A DNA stretch of 64,000 nt from an uncultured Prevotellaceae bacterium. Its GTDB lineage: Bacteria > Bacteroidota > Bacteroidia > Bacteroidales > Bacteroidaceae. Positions 36,407 to 45,850 of this stretch are shown piece by piece (the stretch's first letter is position 1; every line of letters starts with the position of its first letter). Where the stretch lies: NCBI GenBank assembly GCA_902770195.1, contig CACXSA010000001.1:148374-212373 (forward strand), written 5' to 3'. The notes under the pieces were generated by a model. It was not told the DNA's origin. It saw only the letters and a program-made list of their open reading frames with translations, and searched no databases. Made by a program: the position numbers and the translations under genes.

Positions 36407-37993
36407 ATGAATCAAGAAATAGAAAGAAGAAGAACATTTGCGATCATATCGCACCCAGATGCTGGTAAGACTACCCTTACTGAAAAGTTCCTGCTCTTTG
36501 GCGGACAGATTCAGGTAGCAGGTGCCGTGAAGAATAATAAGATTAAGAAAACGGCTACCAGTGACTGGATGGATATCGAGAAACAGCGTGGAATCTCTGT
36601 ATCGACTTCCGTGATGGAGTTCGACTACACCCCAGAGGGGTCAGACATAGAATATAAGGTGAATATTCTGGATACTCCTGGTCACCAGGACTTTGCAGAA
36701 GATACCTATCGTACGTTAACAGCGGTGGATTCTGCGATTATCGTGGTAGATGGTGCCAAAGGTGTGGAGACACAGACGCGCAAACTGATGAGTGTCTGCC
36801 GCATGAGGAATACACCCGTCATCATCTTTATCAACAAGATGGACCGTGAAGGCCGTGACCCTTTCGACCTGTTAGATGAATTGGAGCAGGAGTTGGAAAT
36901 CAAGGTGCGTCCCCTGTCGTGGCCTATCAATCAGGGTGCTAAGTTCAAGGGCGTATATAATATTTATGAAAATAAGCTGGACCTTTTCACTCCTGATAAG
37001 CAGCGCGTGACGGAGAAGGTAGAGGTGGATATTGACAGCGAGGAACTCGATAAACGCGTGGGCGAGCAGGATGCCGCCAAGCTGCGTGAGGACTTGGAAC
37101 TGGTAGATGGAGTATATCCCGAATTTGAGGTGGGAACCTATCGTGCCGCCGAGGTGGCTCCCGTATTTTTCGGCTCTGCATTGAACAACTTCGGTGTTCA
37201 GGAGCTACTGAACTGCTTCGTAGAGATAGCCCCCAGTCCAAAGCCTACGAAGGCTGAGGAGCGCGACGTGCAGCCTGAGGAGCCCAAGTTTACGGGATTT
37301 ATATTTAAGATTACAGCCAATATCGACCCCAACCACCGTTCCTGCATTGCTTTCTGCAAGGTGTGCAGCGGTAAGTTCCAGCGTAACCAACCCTATCTGC
37401 ATGTGCGTCAGGGTAAGACGCTGCGTTTCTCATCGCCTACGCAGTTTATGGCGCAGCGCAAGAGCACGATAGACGAGGCGTGGCCAGGCGATATTGTAGG
37501 TCTGCCCGACAGTGGTATCTTCAAAATTGGTGATACTTTAACCGAAGGCGAGCAGTTGCATTTCCGCGGACTGCCTTCCTTCTCGCCAGAGTTGTTCAAG
37601 TATATCGAGAACGACGATCCCATGAAGTCGAAGCAGCTTCAGAAAGGTATCGACCAGTTGATGGACGAGGGTGTAGCCCAGTTGTTCGTTAACCAGTTTA
37701 ACGGTCGTAAGATTATTGGAACGGTAGGTCAGCTACAGTTTGAAGTTATCCAATATCGTTTGGAGAACGAGTATAATGCCAAGTGCCGTTGGGAACCCGT
37801 TCATCTTTACAAGGCATGTTGGATAGAGAGTGACGATGCTGCGGAGTTGGAAAACTTCAAGAAGCGTAAGTACCAGTATATGGCTAAGGACAAGGAAGGT
37901 CGTGATGTCTTTTTGGCCGATTCGGGCTATGTGCTCTCTATGGCGCAAGAAGACTTTAAGCATATTAAGTTCCACTTTACTTCAGAGTTTTAG
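36407..37993 (+). CDS. prfC: Peptide chain release factor 3
   Basis: The 528-residue translational GTPase removes release factors RF1/RF2 from the ribosome after termination. Visible: P-loop H-P-D-A-G-K-T-T, switch [13 protein letters not shown], and N-K-M-D near 142-146, then the RF3 beta-barrel and C-terminal domain. Length and order are typical. The start is preceded by a GTGAATA/GTGAAAA heptamer tract; rfbD ends 20 bases upstream. Confidence 0.95.
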   Translation: MNQEIERRRTFAIISHPDAGKTTLTEKFLLFGGQIQVAGAVKNNKIKKTATSDWMDIEKQRGISVSTSVMEFDYTPEGSDIEYKVNILDTPGHQDFAEDTYRTLTAVDSAIIVVDGAKGVETQTRKLMSVCRMRNTPVIIFINKMDREGRDPFDLLDELEQELEIKVRPLSWPINQGAKFKGVYNIYENKLDLFTPDKQRVTEKVEVDIDSEELDKRVGEQDAAKLREDLELVDGVYPEFEVGTYRAAEVAPVFFGSALNNFGVQELLNCFVEIAPSPKPTKAEERDVQPEEPKFTGFIFKITANIDPNHRSCIAFCKVCSGKFQRNQPYLHVRQGKTLRFSSPTQFMAQRKSTIDEAWPGDIVGLPDSGIFKIGDTLTEGEQLHFRGLPSFSPELFKYIENDDPMKSKQLQKGIDQLMDEGVAQLFVNQFNGRKIIGTVGQLQFEVIQYRLENEYNAKCRWEPVHLYKACWIESDDAAELENFKKRKYQYMAKDKEGRDVFLADSGYVLSMAQEDFKHIKFHFTSEF

Positions 37994-38020
37994 GGGATAA
38001 TTGACAATTGATAGTTGATA

Positions 38021-38602
38021 ATGACAAGAGAGCAAGATGTTAAGAATGCAGTAGAGGTGCTGCGGAAGGGTGGGGTGATACTTTATCCGACGGACACCGT
38101 ATGGGGCATCGGATGTGATGCTACCAATGCCGAGGCTGTAAAACGGGTCTATGAAATCAAGCAACGTGACGATTCGAAGGCACTCATCTGTTTGGTGGAT
38201 TCCGATGCCAGGCTGCAGCGCTATGTGCGCCAGGTTCCTGATGTTGCCTGGCAACTGATAGACAGTTTGCAGGAAGGCGATACGAAGCCAACCACCATTA
38301 TTCTTGACGGTGCCGTTAATCTGGCACCCAATCTGATAGCAGATGATGGCTCTATAGCTTTGCGCATCACGAATGAGCCTTTTTCCAAGGAGTTGTGCTA
38401 TCGGTTCCAAGAGGCATTGGTGTCAACTTCTGCTAATATTAGTGGTGAGCCTGCGGCCCAGAACTATTGTGATATCGCTCAGGAATTAATAGATGCAGTT
38501 GACTATGTTTGCTGGAGCCGGCGCCAAGAGCATAAGCCCCATCAGCCCAGCAGCATCATTCGCCTGCGTCAGAATGGTGAAGTGGAAATAATCAGAAAAT
38601 AA
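38021..38602 (+). CDS. tsaC: L-threonylcarbamoyladenylate synthase (Sua5/YrdC family)
   Basis: The protein makes threonylcarbamoyl-AMP from Thr, bicarbonate and ATP, the first step in t6A tRNA modification. The family signature Y-P-T-D-T-V-W-G-I-G-C-D lies near residue 21, followed by K-R-x-D and S-T-S-A-N-I-S-G-E-P near 141. I prefer ATG 38021 (193 residues) to the TTG at 38015. The gap from prfC contains an ATTGACAATTGATAGTTGATA tract whose last unit runs into the start codon. Confidence 0.9.
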   Translation: MTREQDVKNAVEVLRKGGVILYPTDTVWGIGCDATNAEAVKRVYEIKQRDDSKALICLVDSDARLQRYVRQVPDVAWQLIDSLQEGDTKPTTIILDGAVNLAPNLIADDGSIALRITNEPFSKELCYRFQEALVSTSANISGEPAAQNYCDIAQELIDAVDYVCWSRRQEHKPHQPSSIIRLRQNGEVEIIRK

Positions 38603-38608
38603 AAAAAG

Positions 38609-39220
38609 ATGAGAAATATGAAAAAGATATTGTTAGTGGCCCTTATGGCGATAATGTCCATCGTCTGTGAAGCACAGAATACCATGCGCGAGATCGGAAC
38701 CTTCACTTTGCAACCTAAGATAGGTCTTGGTAGCGGATACCTCTCCGGCACTTGGGTTGCTGAGCCAAAAGAGAAAAGGAAGCTTGTGGCAGGTATTGTG
38801 ATAGGTGTTGAAGGAGAGTATTATGCCGCCAAATGGTTGGGTGTTGCCGCAGGGATCAATTATGCCATGCAGGGATGGAAGTTTAACTATGAGGATGAGT
38901 CGGTGATAACCCGACTGAACTATCTGAACATCCCGCTGACAGCCAATTTCTATGTGCTCAAAGGACTGGCAATCAAGACGGGTGCTCAGTTCGGCTTCCT
39001 GTTGAATGCCAAAGAGCGTGTTCATGATGTGGATACAGATATTAAGGACCATTGCAAGAAATTCTGCTTTTCCATTCCCGTTGGTCTGTCTTACGAGTTT
39101 AACAATTTCGTAATTGATGCCCGATACAATTTTGCAGTGACGAGGGTCATTGACAATGCAATGGACAAGAAACGTAGTGATTTGATTCAACTGACCGTCG
39201 GATATAAATTTGCTCTGTAA
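38609..39220 (+). CDS. Secreted outer-membrane beta-barrel protein (porin family type)
   Basis: The 203-residue protein has a signal peptide (K-K-I-L-L-V-A-L-M-A-I-M-S, cleavage likely after C-E-A). Alternating beta strands follow (F-T-L-Q-P-K-I-G-L-G-S-G, ending L-T-V-G-Y-K-F-A-L), as in PorT-like or OmpA-barrel-like proteins of Bacteroidota. It should fold as a small outer-membrane barrel; ligand unknown. The start could also be ATG 38618. It follows tsaC by 6 bases. Confidence 0.8.
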   Translation: MRNMKKILLVALMAIMSIVCEAQNTMREIGTFTLQPKIGLGSGYLSGTWVAEPKEKRKLVAGIVIGVEGEYYAAKWLGVAAGINYAMQGWKFNYEDESVITRLNYLNIPLTANFYVLKGLAIKTGAQFGFLLNAKERVHDVDTDIKDHCKKFCFSIPVGLSYEFNNFVIDARYNFAVTRVIDNAMDKKRSDLIQLTVGYKFAL

Positions 39221-39232
39221 TAGACAGGATTT

Positions 39233-41041
39233 ATGGACAAGCAACCAATGGAAACGATAGTGCCTGTCTGGCGACAACGGCTGCATGAGTGGCGCACCAC
39301 CCATGTCAGCGACAAGATGTTCTTGCTTATCTTGGCGTTTTTCGTTGGCTTTTTCTCCGCAGTGGCAGCGTTTGTCCTTCATGGGCTGATTAATCAGATT
39401 GTGGCTCTCTTGACAGGACATTTCTCGGCTGTCAGTTACAACTGGTTATATCTCGTCTATCCCGTAATAGGTATTTACTTGACTTCCCTGTTTGTGCGTT
39501 ATATAGTCAAGGATAATATCTCGCATGGAATAACGCGAATACTCTATGCTATTTCCTCTAATCGCTCACGTCTGAAGGCACATAACACTTGGTCGAGTGT
39601 TATTGCATCTGCTATAACCATTGGTTTCGGTGGATCTGTGGGTGCCGAGGCTCCTATCGTGCTGACGGGATCTGCCATAGGGTCTAATCTGGGACAGCTG
39701 TTCAAATTAGACAATAAGACGCTGATGACACTTGTGGGCTGTGGTGCTGCAGGGGCTATTGCCGGTATTTTTAAGGCACCTATAGCAGGATTGGTGTTCA
39801 CGTTGGAAGTGCTGATGATTGACCTGACAATGGCTTCGCTTCTGCCTATTCTGGTCAGCTGTGTGACAGCAACGTGCTTTACTTACATCTTTAGTGGTAA
39901 TGCCGTACTTTTCTCCTTCCATCTGGATTCAGACTGGACGGTACAGCGTGTCCCAGCCTCTATTTTACTGGGTATTAGCTGCGGACTGGTAAGTCTTTAC
40001 TTCATCCGCGCGATGAATGCCTGTGAGGATATGTTTGCCCGTTTCAAGAACAAACCGTATGTGAAGTTTATCATTGGCGGTCTTATCCTAAGTACGCTGA
40101 TTTTCCTCTTCCCTTCACTTTATGGGGAGGGTTACCATAGTATCAATCTGCTGCTGAATGGACGGACGGATGCAGACTGGAATCAGATTTTGTCCGGCTC
40201 TCTGTTTTATGGACATAGCGAGTACCTTATTCTATATATAGGACTGGTTTTATTGACCAAGGTGTTTGCCACCTCGGCAACCAACGGAGGTGGTGGCTGC
40301 GGAGGTACTTTTGCCCCCTCGCTGTTCATTGGCTGTTTTACGGGATTCCTGTTTGCCCGTCTGTGGAACATTCATGAGTTAGGGGTCTATGTCCCGGAAA
40401 AGAACTTTGCTCTGTTGGGTATGGCAGGGGTTATGTCGGGTGTGATGCATGCTCCGTTGACGGGCATTTTCCTGATTGCTGAAATTACGAGTGGCTACAA
40501 TCTCTTTATGCCCTTGATGATAGTTTCTGTTTCGGCTTATCTGACCATTATTATCTTTGAGCCTCATAGCATCTATGGAATGCGCTTGGCCAAGCAAGGG
40601 CGATTGGTAACTCACCATACTGACCATGCAGTGCTGACGTTGATGAGTCTTGATTCCGTGATAGATCATGATTTCCAAAGTGTTGACCCAGATATGGAAT
40701 TGGGACAGATGGTGCATAAAATCAGTCGTAGCCGTAGTAGTGTGTTGCCTGTAACTGATGCAGCTGGCATATTGCTTGGTGAGATTAACATACAGAAAAT
40801 ACGCCATGTGGTGTTCCGCACTGAGCTGTATCATCATTTCAAGGCTAGTCAGCTGATGGTTAACCCGGCAGACGTGCTGAATGATGGAACGCCTATGACC
40901 GAGGTGATGAAGACTTTTGAACGGACACAAGCAGACTGGCTGCCGGTATTGGATGCTGACCACCATCTGAAAGGATATATCTCGCGAAGAAGGATGTATG
41001 ACATGTATCGTAAGATGGTGCACGATTTGAGCCAGGATTAG
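39233..41041 (+). CDS. ClC family chloride channel/transporter with CBS domains
   Basis: The 602-residue inner-membrane protein has about ten hydrophobic segments. The ClC motif G-S-V-G-A-E139-A-P includes the gating glutamate, and G-G-T-F-A-P-S-L-F-I-G is near 361-371. A C-terminal pair of CBS domains (about 470-595) follows, with V-L-P-V-T-D near 503 and W-L-P-V-L-D near 570. The presence of Glu139 allows either channel or proton-coupled exchange. CBS domains usually sense adenine nucleotides. It starts 12 bases after the barrel gene. Confidence 0.9.
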   Translation: MDKQPMETIVPVWRQRLHEWRTTHVSDKMFLLILAFFVGFFSAVAAFVLHGLINQIVALLTGHFSAVSYNWLYLVYPVIGIYLTSLFVRYIVKDNISHGITRILYAISSNRSRLKAHNTWSSVIASAITIGFGGSVGAEAPIVLTGSAIGSNLGQLFKLDNKTLMTLVGCGAAGAIAGIFKAPIAGLVFTLEVLMIDLTMASLLPILVSCVTATCFTYIFSGNAVLFSFHLDSDWTVQRVPASILLGISCGLVSLYFIRAMNACEDMFARFKNKPYVKFIIGGLILSTLIFLFPSLYGEGYHSINLLLNGRTDADWNQILSGSLFYGHSEYLILYIGLVLLTKVFATSATNGGGGCGGTFAPSLFIGCFTGFLFARLWNIHELGVYVPEKNFALLGMAGVMSGVMHAPLTGIFLIAEITSGYNLFMPLMIVSVSAYLTIIIFEPHSIYGMRLAKQGRLVTHHTDHAVLTLMSLDSVIDHDFQSVDPDMELGQMVHKISRSRSSVLPVTDAAGILLGEINIQKIRHVVFRTELYHHFKASQLMVNPADVLNDGTPMTEVMKTFERTQADWLPVLDADHHLKGYISRRRMYDMYRKMVHDLSQD

Positions 41042-41106
41042 GCGAGAGTGGCGGGCTTCGCCCTAGTGAATAGTGAACAGTGAATAGTGAATAGGGAAGA
41101 GTGAAA

Positions 41107-42087
41107 ATGAGAAAGGAAGATTTACGAATAGTATTTATGGGTACACCGGAGTTTGCGGTGGAAACACTGCAGGCACTGGTGGAAAACGAATATAATGTAG
41201 TGGCAGTTGTGACGCAACCCGACAAACCTGTTGGGCGCCATCAGACGGAGATGCAGCCATCAGCTGTAAAATTGTATGCGCTAGAGAAGAATATCCCTGT
41301 ATTGCAACCAGTAAAGATGAAGGACCCGGAGTTTGTGGAAACACTTCGCACTTATAGGTCAAACCTGCAGGTAGTGGTTGCTTTCCGCATGCTGCCAGAA
41401 GTGGTGTGGGCAATGCCGGAATATGGTACGTTTAATGTACATGCAGCCTTGCTGCCGCAATATCGTGGGGCAGCACCTATCAACTGGGCCGTCATCAATG
41501 GTGAGAAGCAGACGGGGGTCACTACGTTCTTCCTGGATCATGACATCGATACGGGACGCATCATCAAGAAGAAGACCTTTGATATTCCCGATGAAGCTGA
41601 CGTGGAATATGTTTATGACGGATTAATGCACTTGGGGGCTCAACTCTGTCTGGAAACGCTGGAGACTATCATTGCTGCTGACGGACATCCTGATACGGTG
41701 GAGCAAAATGACTCTTCACTCTTCACTCTTCACTCTTCACTTAAACCCGCTCCCAAGATTTTCAAGGAAACGTGTGAGATTATTTGGACGAAGCCAGCTA
41801 AACAGGTGTATGACTTCGTACGAGGCTTAAGTCCTTATCCTGGTGCATGGACCACGTTGGTGGCTCCCGATGGAAAGGAAACCGTGTTGAAAATTTACAA
41901 GACCCATAAAACGGGCAGGGCAGGGCAGACTCCCGGTAGCATCGCTGTGACAGGAAAGTCACTCTATATCTCTGCTGACGACGAGTGGTTGGAGATAACG
42001 GAACTGCAGATGGCAGGTAAGAAACGCATGATGGCTCGCGACTTTCTGAACGGCATGAAACAGATAGAATTTTACCGGGTAAAATAA
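41107..42087 (+). CDS. fmt: Methionyl-tRNA formyltransferase with an inserted heptamer repeat
   Basis: The enzyme formylates Met on the initiator tRNA using 10-formyl-tetrahydrofolate. Motifs: V-F-M-G-T-P-E-F-A near residue 8, the folate site N-V-H-A-A-L-L-P-x-Y-R-G-A-A-P, and D-I-D-T-G near 141. I use ATG 41107 rather than GTG 41101. Residues about 202-212 (S-S-L-F-T-L-H-S-S-L) are encoded by four ACTCTTC units, at the linker before the C-terminal domain. A slip of one 7-base unit would shift the frame. Otherwise normal length (326). Confidence 0.93.
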   Translation: MRKEDLRIVFMGTPEFAVETLQALVENEYNVVAVVTQPDKPVGRHQTEMQPSAVKLYALEKNIPVLQPVKMKDPEFVETLRTYRSNLQVVVAFRMLPEVVWAMPEYGTFNVHAALLPQYRGAAPINWAVINGEKQTGVTTFFLDHDIDTGRIIKKKTFDIPDEADVEYVYDGLMHLGAQLCLETLETIIAADGHPDTVEQNDSSLFTLHSSLKPAPKIFKETCEIIWTKPAKQVYDFVRGLSPYPGAWTTLVAPDGKETVLKIYKTHKTGRAGQTPGSIAVTGKSLYISADDEWLEITELQMAGKKRMMARDFLNGMKQIEFYRVK

Positions 42088-42157
42088 TTTTTTAAGAAAG
42101 GTATAATAAAGGGCAAAGATGTGCGTTAATTAATAAAATAATTAAACGTTATCGCCT

Positions 42158-42280
42158 ATGCAAAATTTTACTCCCGAAGAATTACAGCCCCGTAAATCGA
42201 CTATTCTCTTCATCAAGCAGTTTGCACGTATGTACAATATGAAAATCGATGGAACAACGTCGATCTTGTGTCTGAATTAA
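42158..42280 (+). CDS. Small conserved-looking protein, 40 residues
   Basis: The frame runs from ATG 42158 to TAA 42280. The protein begins M-Q-N-F-T-P-E-E-L-Q-P-R-K and continues S-T-I-L-F-I-K-Q-F-A-R, with a helical, basic middle. I recall similar short Bacteroidales proteins with an E-L-x-P-x-x-x-T-x-x-x-I-x-Q motif, but not a named family. It lies in the 200-base gap between fmt and rpe, 9 bases before rpe, so it may be co-transcribed with rpe. It is too short for standard gene calls. Confidence 0.55.
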   Translation: MQNFTPEELQPRKSTILFIKQFARMYNMKIDGTTSILCLN

Positions 42281-42289
42281 CAAGCGAAT

Positions 42290-42940
42290 ATGGCCACATT
42301 AGTATCTCCTTCGTTGCTTGCTGCCGACTTCCTACACCTCGACAGTGAAATTGAAATGATTAATCGCAGTGAAGCAGACTGGCTTCATCTGGATGTGATG
42401 GATGGCGTGTTTGTGCCGAACATCTCTTTTGGCTTTCCCGTTTTGGAGGCTGTAGCCAAAAAGTGTACAAAACCGTTGGATGTTCATTATATGATTGTTC
42501 ATCCCGAACAGTATATCAAGCAGACAGCTAAGTTGGGTGCTATGATGATGAATGTTCATCTGGAGGCATGTGTACATCTTCATCGTACTGTCCAGGAAAT
42601 CCATCAAGCAGGGATGAAGGCTGGGGTGACCCTGAATCCTTCTACTCCTGTATGCTTATTGGAGGATATCATTAATGATGTGGATATGGTGTTGCTGATG
42701 AGTGTCAACCCCGGGTTTGGTGGTCAAACATTCATAGAAAACACCATCAAGAAAGTCCGCCAGCTGCGACAGTTGATTGCCGACAGGGGATCCAAGACCT
42801 TGATAGAGATAGATGGCGGTGTGCAGAACGAAACAGCTCCCCGTCTGGTGGAGGCGGGTGCTGATGTGTTAGTTGCAGGCAGCTATGTCTTTGGAAATCC
42901 AACGCCAGAGAAAGCTATCAGCACCCTGCGGGCACTTTAG
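42290..42940 (+). CDS. rpe: Ribulose-phosphate 3-epimerase
   Basis: The 216-residue TIM-barrel enzyme interconverts ribulose 5-phosphate and xylulose 5-phosphate in the pentose phosphate pathway. Signatures are S-P-S-L-L-A-A-D-F near residue 5, H-L-D-V-M-D-G-V-F-V-P-N near 32, D-V-H-Y-M-I near 64, M-S-V-N-P-G-F-G-G-Q and E-I-D-G-G-V near 172. All metal- and phosphate-binding segments are present. Its stop lies 12 bases from the converging sigma gene. Confidence 0.95.
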   Translation: MATLVSPSLLAADFLHLDSEIEMINRSEADWLHLDVMDGVFVPNISFGFPVLEAVAKKCTKPLDVHYMIVHPEQYIKQTAKLGAMMMNVHLEACVHLHRTVQEIHQAGMKAGVTLNPSTPVCLLEDIINDVDMVLLMSVNPGFGGQTFIENTIKKVRQLRQLIADRGSKTLIEIDGGVQNETAPRLVEAGADVLVAGSYVFGNPTPEKAISTLRAL

Positions 42941-42952
42941 CTTTTCCTTCTG

Positions 42953-43552
42953 TCACAGCTCCATATTCAACTGGATATTGTGCTGTCTAGCCATACGCCG
43001 CATGTTGATCAGTGCATAGCGCATACGACCTAACGAAGTGTTGATGCTGACACCTGTTATCTCGGAAATCTCTTTGAACGATAAATCCTGATAGAACCGC
43101 ATGTAAACAACCTCACGTTGTGGGGCTGGCAAGGCGTCCATAAGACGGCGTACATCGGCCATTACCTGGGTGTTCACATATTCATTCTCCCTATTGATGT
43201 CCATAAGGTCGTTAGAGCGCAACTTGTTCAAGTCGTTGTCCTCGGTGGGTTCCACGAAATGGGCACTCTTCTGATGACGATAGTTGTCCATAATTACGTT
43301 ATGGGCAATGCGTATCAGCCAGAAATGGAATTTTCCTGTGTCGGAATATTTACCATCTTGTAGCTTAGTGATTACTTTCACGAATGTTTCCTGAAAGACG
43401 TCATTAGCCATTTCGGGGTCATGAACCACGAATAGAATGTATGAAAAGAGCTTTTGCTGATTTCGTTCTAATAACTGGTCGAAAGCCCTGAAGTCTCCTT
43501 CTGAATAAAGCAATGCCAACTGCTCGTCGGCTAAGCTTGCATAATCCTTCAT
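42953..43552 (-). CDS. ECF-type RNA polymerase sigma factor
   Basis: The 199-residue protein has region 2 (E-M-A-N-D-V-F-Q-E-T-F-V-K-V near 48-61, W-L-I-R-I-A-H-N-V-I-M-D near 79) and region 4 (Y-M-R-F-Y-Q-D-L-S-F-K-E-I-S-E-I-T-G-V near 150-170). No anti-sigma gene is adjacent. A consensus promoter lies 87 bases upstream. In Bacteroidales such lone ECF factors with this arrangement are chromosomal and conserved; the regulon cannot be inferred. Confidence 0.9.
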   Translation of the reverse strand: MKDYASLADEQLALLYSEGDFRAFDQLLERNQQKLFSYILFVVHDPEMANDVFQETFVKVITKLQDGKYSDTGKFHFWLIRIAHNVIMDNYRHQKSAHFVEPTEDNDLNKLRSNDLMDINRENEYVNTQVMADVRRLMDALPAPQREVVYMRFYQDLSFKEISEITGVSINTSLGRMRYALINMRRMARQHNIQLNMEL

Positions 43553-43638
43553 TTTCTTCCTTATTTTTATATAATGAAGTAGAGATTCCTTATAGGCAAT
43601 ATGTTTTTAAAAGTTATTAAAATTTGTTGATTTGCCTG

Positions 43639-43670
43639 CAAAAGTATATAAAATAATTAGTTTGACCAAA
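43639..43670 (-). promoter_or_regulatory. Promoter of the ECF sigma gene
   Basis: On the minus strand TTTG (43667-43670), 20 bases, TACTTTTG (43639-43646): a full consensus match, leaving a 5' leader of about 80 bases. Confidence 0.7.
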
Positions 43671-43710
43671 TAAAATTGGGAAAAAGTGCGTTTTTATGGG
43701 TAAAACACCC

Positions 43711-43718
43711 TATCTTTG
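43711..43718 (+). promoter_or_regulatory. -7 box of the GHMP kinase fusion gene
   Basis: TATCTTTG lies 37 bases before the ATG at 43755. The -33 region (T-rich, 43690-43695) is only a partial match. Confidence 0.5.
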
Positions 43719-43754
43719 TGCAAAGTTTGAATAAAAATACAGAATAATATTGTA

Positions 43755-45695
43755 ATGAAGAAACTTTTTGTTCCAGGCCGTTTGTGTCTGTTTGGAGAGC
43801 ACACAGACTGGGCAGGTCACTATCGCACCATGAATGCTGATATTTTGCCAGGTGCTTCTATCGTTACCGGTATTGAGCAGGGCATTTATGCAGAGGTGGA
43901 AAAATCGTCCATCTTTGAGATGTATAGTGATGCTCCCGAGATAGAGGAGGAGTGGAGTGACTTCTCCTGTAGAATGAATGAGAGCGAGTTGAAGCATGTG
44001 GCAAAGTCGGGTTCTTTCTTCTGTTATTGTGCTGGTGTGGCCTCCTATATGTTAGAGTGGTATAAAGTAGGTGGTGTGCGAATCCGCATCACCAAGATGA
44101 CACTACCCATGAAGAGTGGCTTGTCGTCCTCTGCTGCGATTTGCGTATTGGTGGCTCGTGCCTTTAATCAGCTTTACAAACTGAACCTGAATACTTTGGG
44201 TGAGATGAATATCGCCTATCTGGGCGAGTTGCGCACCTCTTCCCGTTGCGGTCGTCTTGACCAAGCCTGTGCATTTGGTGTGAAGCCTAATCTGATGACC
44301 TTTGATGGTGATGAGATAGAGGTGAAATCGCTGAATGTAAAGAAACCTTTGTACTGGGTCTTTGCTGATTTGTGTGCAGAGAAAGATACTATTAAGATTC
44401 TTTCTGACTTGAATAAAGCCTATCCTTTTGCCTCTACAGAGGCTGAAGAGAACCTACATAAGGCTTTAGGCGAGTGGAATCAGAGTATTGTGGATAGGGC
44501 TGTTCAGTATATGGCGAGTGGTAATGTGGAGGCTTTGGGTAAGCTGATGACGGAGGCGGAAGACATGTTCGATAAGCATGTTGCTCCGATGTCTCCGGCC
44601 TTGTGGGCACCCAAGTTGCATAAGGTACTGAATGATTCTCAGATACAACCTTTGATTTATGGCGGTAAGGGCGTGGGGTCTCACGGTGATGGCTCTGTTC
44701 AGTTCTTGGCGCGTGACAAAGAGGCTCAACAGCAGTTGGTTGATTATCTGAATGCAGCCAATCTGCGGGCTTATCCTTTGACACTTCATCCTGTTCATAC
44801 AGTTCGCAAAGCCATTATTCCCGTTGCTGGTTTTGGCACTCGTCTCTATCCTGCCACACGTGCCTTGAAGAAAGACTTTTTCCCTATTCCATGCCCCGAT
44901 GGGATGGTACGTCCCGTCATTCTTATCTTGTTAGAGGAATTGGTGAAGAGTGGGATAGAGGAGATTTGTTTAGTGCTGGGCTCTGAAGAGGAGCGCATCC
45001 AATATACAGAGTTCTTTGAACGGCCGCTTTCTGAAGAACACCTGCGTAAGCTTAACCCCGAAGCCCAGGAGTACGAAAATCGTATCCTTTCTATCGGAAG
45101 ACAGTTGCGCTATGTTTATCAGCGTGAGAAGAGAGGTTTTGGCCATGCGGTCTATCAGACTGCGGAGTTTGTTGGTAATGAACCGGTTCTGTTGCTTTTG
45201 GGCGACACGCTTTATCGCACTCTGTCCAACAAACCTTGTGCTTTACAAATGATTGAAGAGTATGAGCGCTATAACCAACTCATGGTTAGCATTCATCCTG
45301 TTCCTTTGGCAGAAGTAAGTCATTATGGTATTCTAAGTGGCGTTTGGGAAGACAAGGATCGCACCATTCTTAACGTTTCTGTTATGAATGAGAAACCGAA
45401 AGCCAGTTATGCCGAGGAGTTTCTTGGTGTTAGAAATAGCGAAGGACAGAAGGAATACTATAGCGTGTTTGGACAATATATCCTGACACCTGAGGTCTTT
45501 GCCCAACTTGCTGCGGATATCCAACAGGCGGATGCAGAAGGCGACTCCACACGTGAGATAGAGTTGACCTCCGCTTTAGAAGCTGTTCGTAAGCAGAGTG
45601 GTATGATGGGTATCCGATTAAAAGGGGTGATGTATGATATGGGAAATCCTAAAGCGCTGAGTAACTGCGTGAGGAATTTCTCCAATGAGGAATAA
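43755..45695 (+). CDS. GHMP kinase fused to a sugar-phosphate nucleotidyltransferase
   Basis: The 646-residue protein has two enzymes. Residues 1 to about 345 form a GHMP kinase with P-G-R-L-C-L-F-G-E-H-T-D-W near 8 and the ATP loop G-L-S-S-S-A-A near 122. From about 350, R-K-A-I-I-P-V-A-G-F-G-T-R-L-Y-P opens a glucose-1-phosphate uridylyltransferase-like domain. It should convert a free sugar or uronic acid to its 1-phosphate and then to an NDP-sugar, as in plant fucokinase-pyrophosphorylase. The sugar (galactose, glucuronate or other) is not evident. It is a single gene with its own -7 box. Confidence 0.82.
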   Translation: MKKLFVPGRLCLFGEHTDWAGHYRTMNADILPGASIVTGIEQGIYAEVEKSSIFEMYSDAPEIEEEWSDFSCRMNESELKHVAKSGSFFCYCAGVASYMLEWYKVGGVRIRITKMTLPMKSGLSSSAAICVLVARAFNQLYKLNLNTLGEMNIAYLGELRTSSRCGRLDQACAFGVKPNLMTFDGDEIEVKSLNVKKPLYWVFADLCAEKDTIKILSDLNKAYPFASTEAEENLHKALGEWNQSIVDRAVQYMASGNVEALGKLMTEAEDMFDKHVAPMSPALWAPKLHKVLNDSQIQPLIYGGKGVGSHGDGSVQFLARDKEAQQQLVDYLNAANLRAYPLTLHPVHTVRKAIIPVAGFGTRLYPATRALKKDFFPIPCPDGMVRPVILILLEELVKSGIEEICLVLGSEEERIQYTEFFERPLSEEHLRKLNPEAQEYENRILSIGRQLRYVYQREKRGFGHAVYQTAEFVGNEPVLLLLGDTLYRTLSNKPCALQMIEEYERYNQLMVSIHPVPLAEVSHYGILSGVWEDKDRTILNVSVMNEKPKASYAEEFLGVRNSEGQKEYYSVFGQYILTPEVFAQLAADIQQADAEGDSTREIELTSALEAVRKQSGMMGIRLKGVMYDMGNPKALSNCVRNFSNEE

Positions 45696-45699
45696 TTCC

Positions 45700-45850
45700 A
45701 AATGAGTAATGAGTAATTAGTAATTAGTAATTAGTAATTGTGATTACCGAATAGGCAGAAGACTCTGGATGAAATTCTAGGTAGAAATCTTGCGCATAAA
45801 CAAATCATAATTACTCATTACTCATTTCTCATTACTCATTTCTCATTACT
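45700..45850. repeat. Inverted heptamer tracts between convergent genes
   Basis: AGTAATT/GAGTAAT heptamers (45700-45738) face ATTACTC/ATTTCTC heptamers (45808-45850). The two tracts are complementary and could pair into a long AT-rich hairpin that ends both convergent transcripts. The second tract runs into the rfbA stop codon region. The 70 bases between hold nothing recognisable. Confidence 0.7.
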
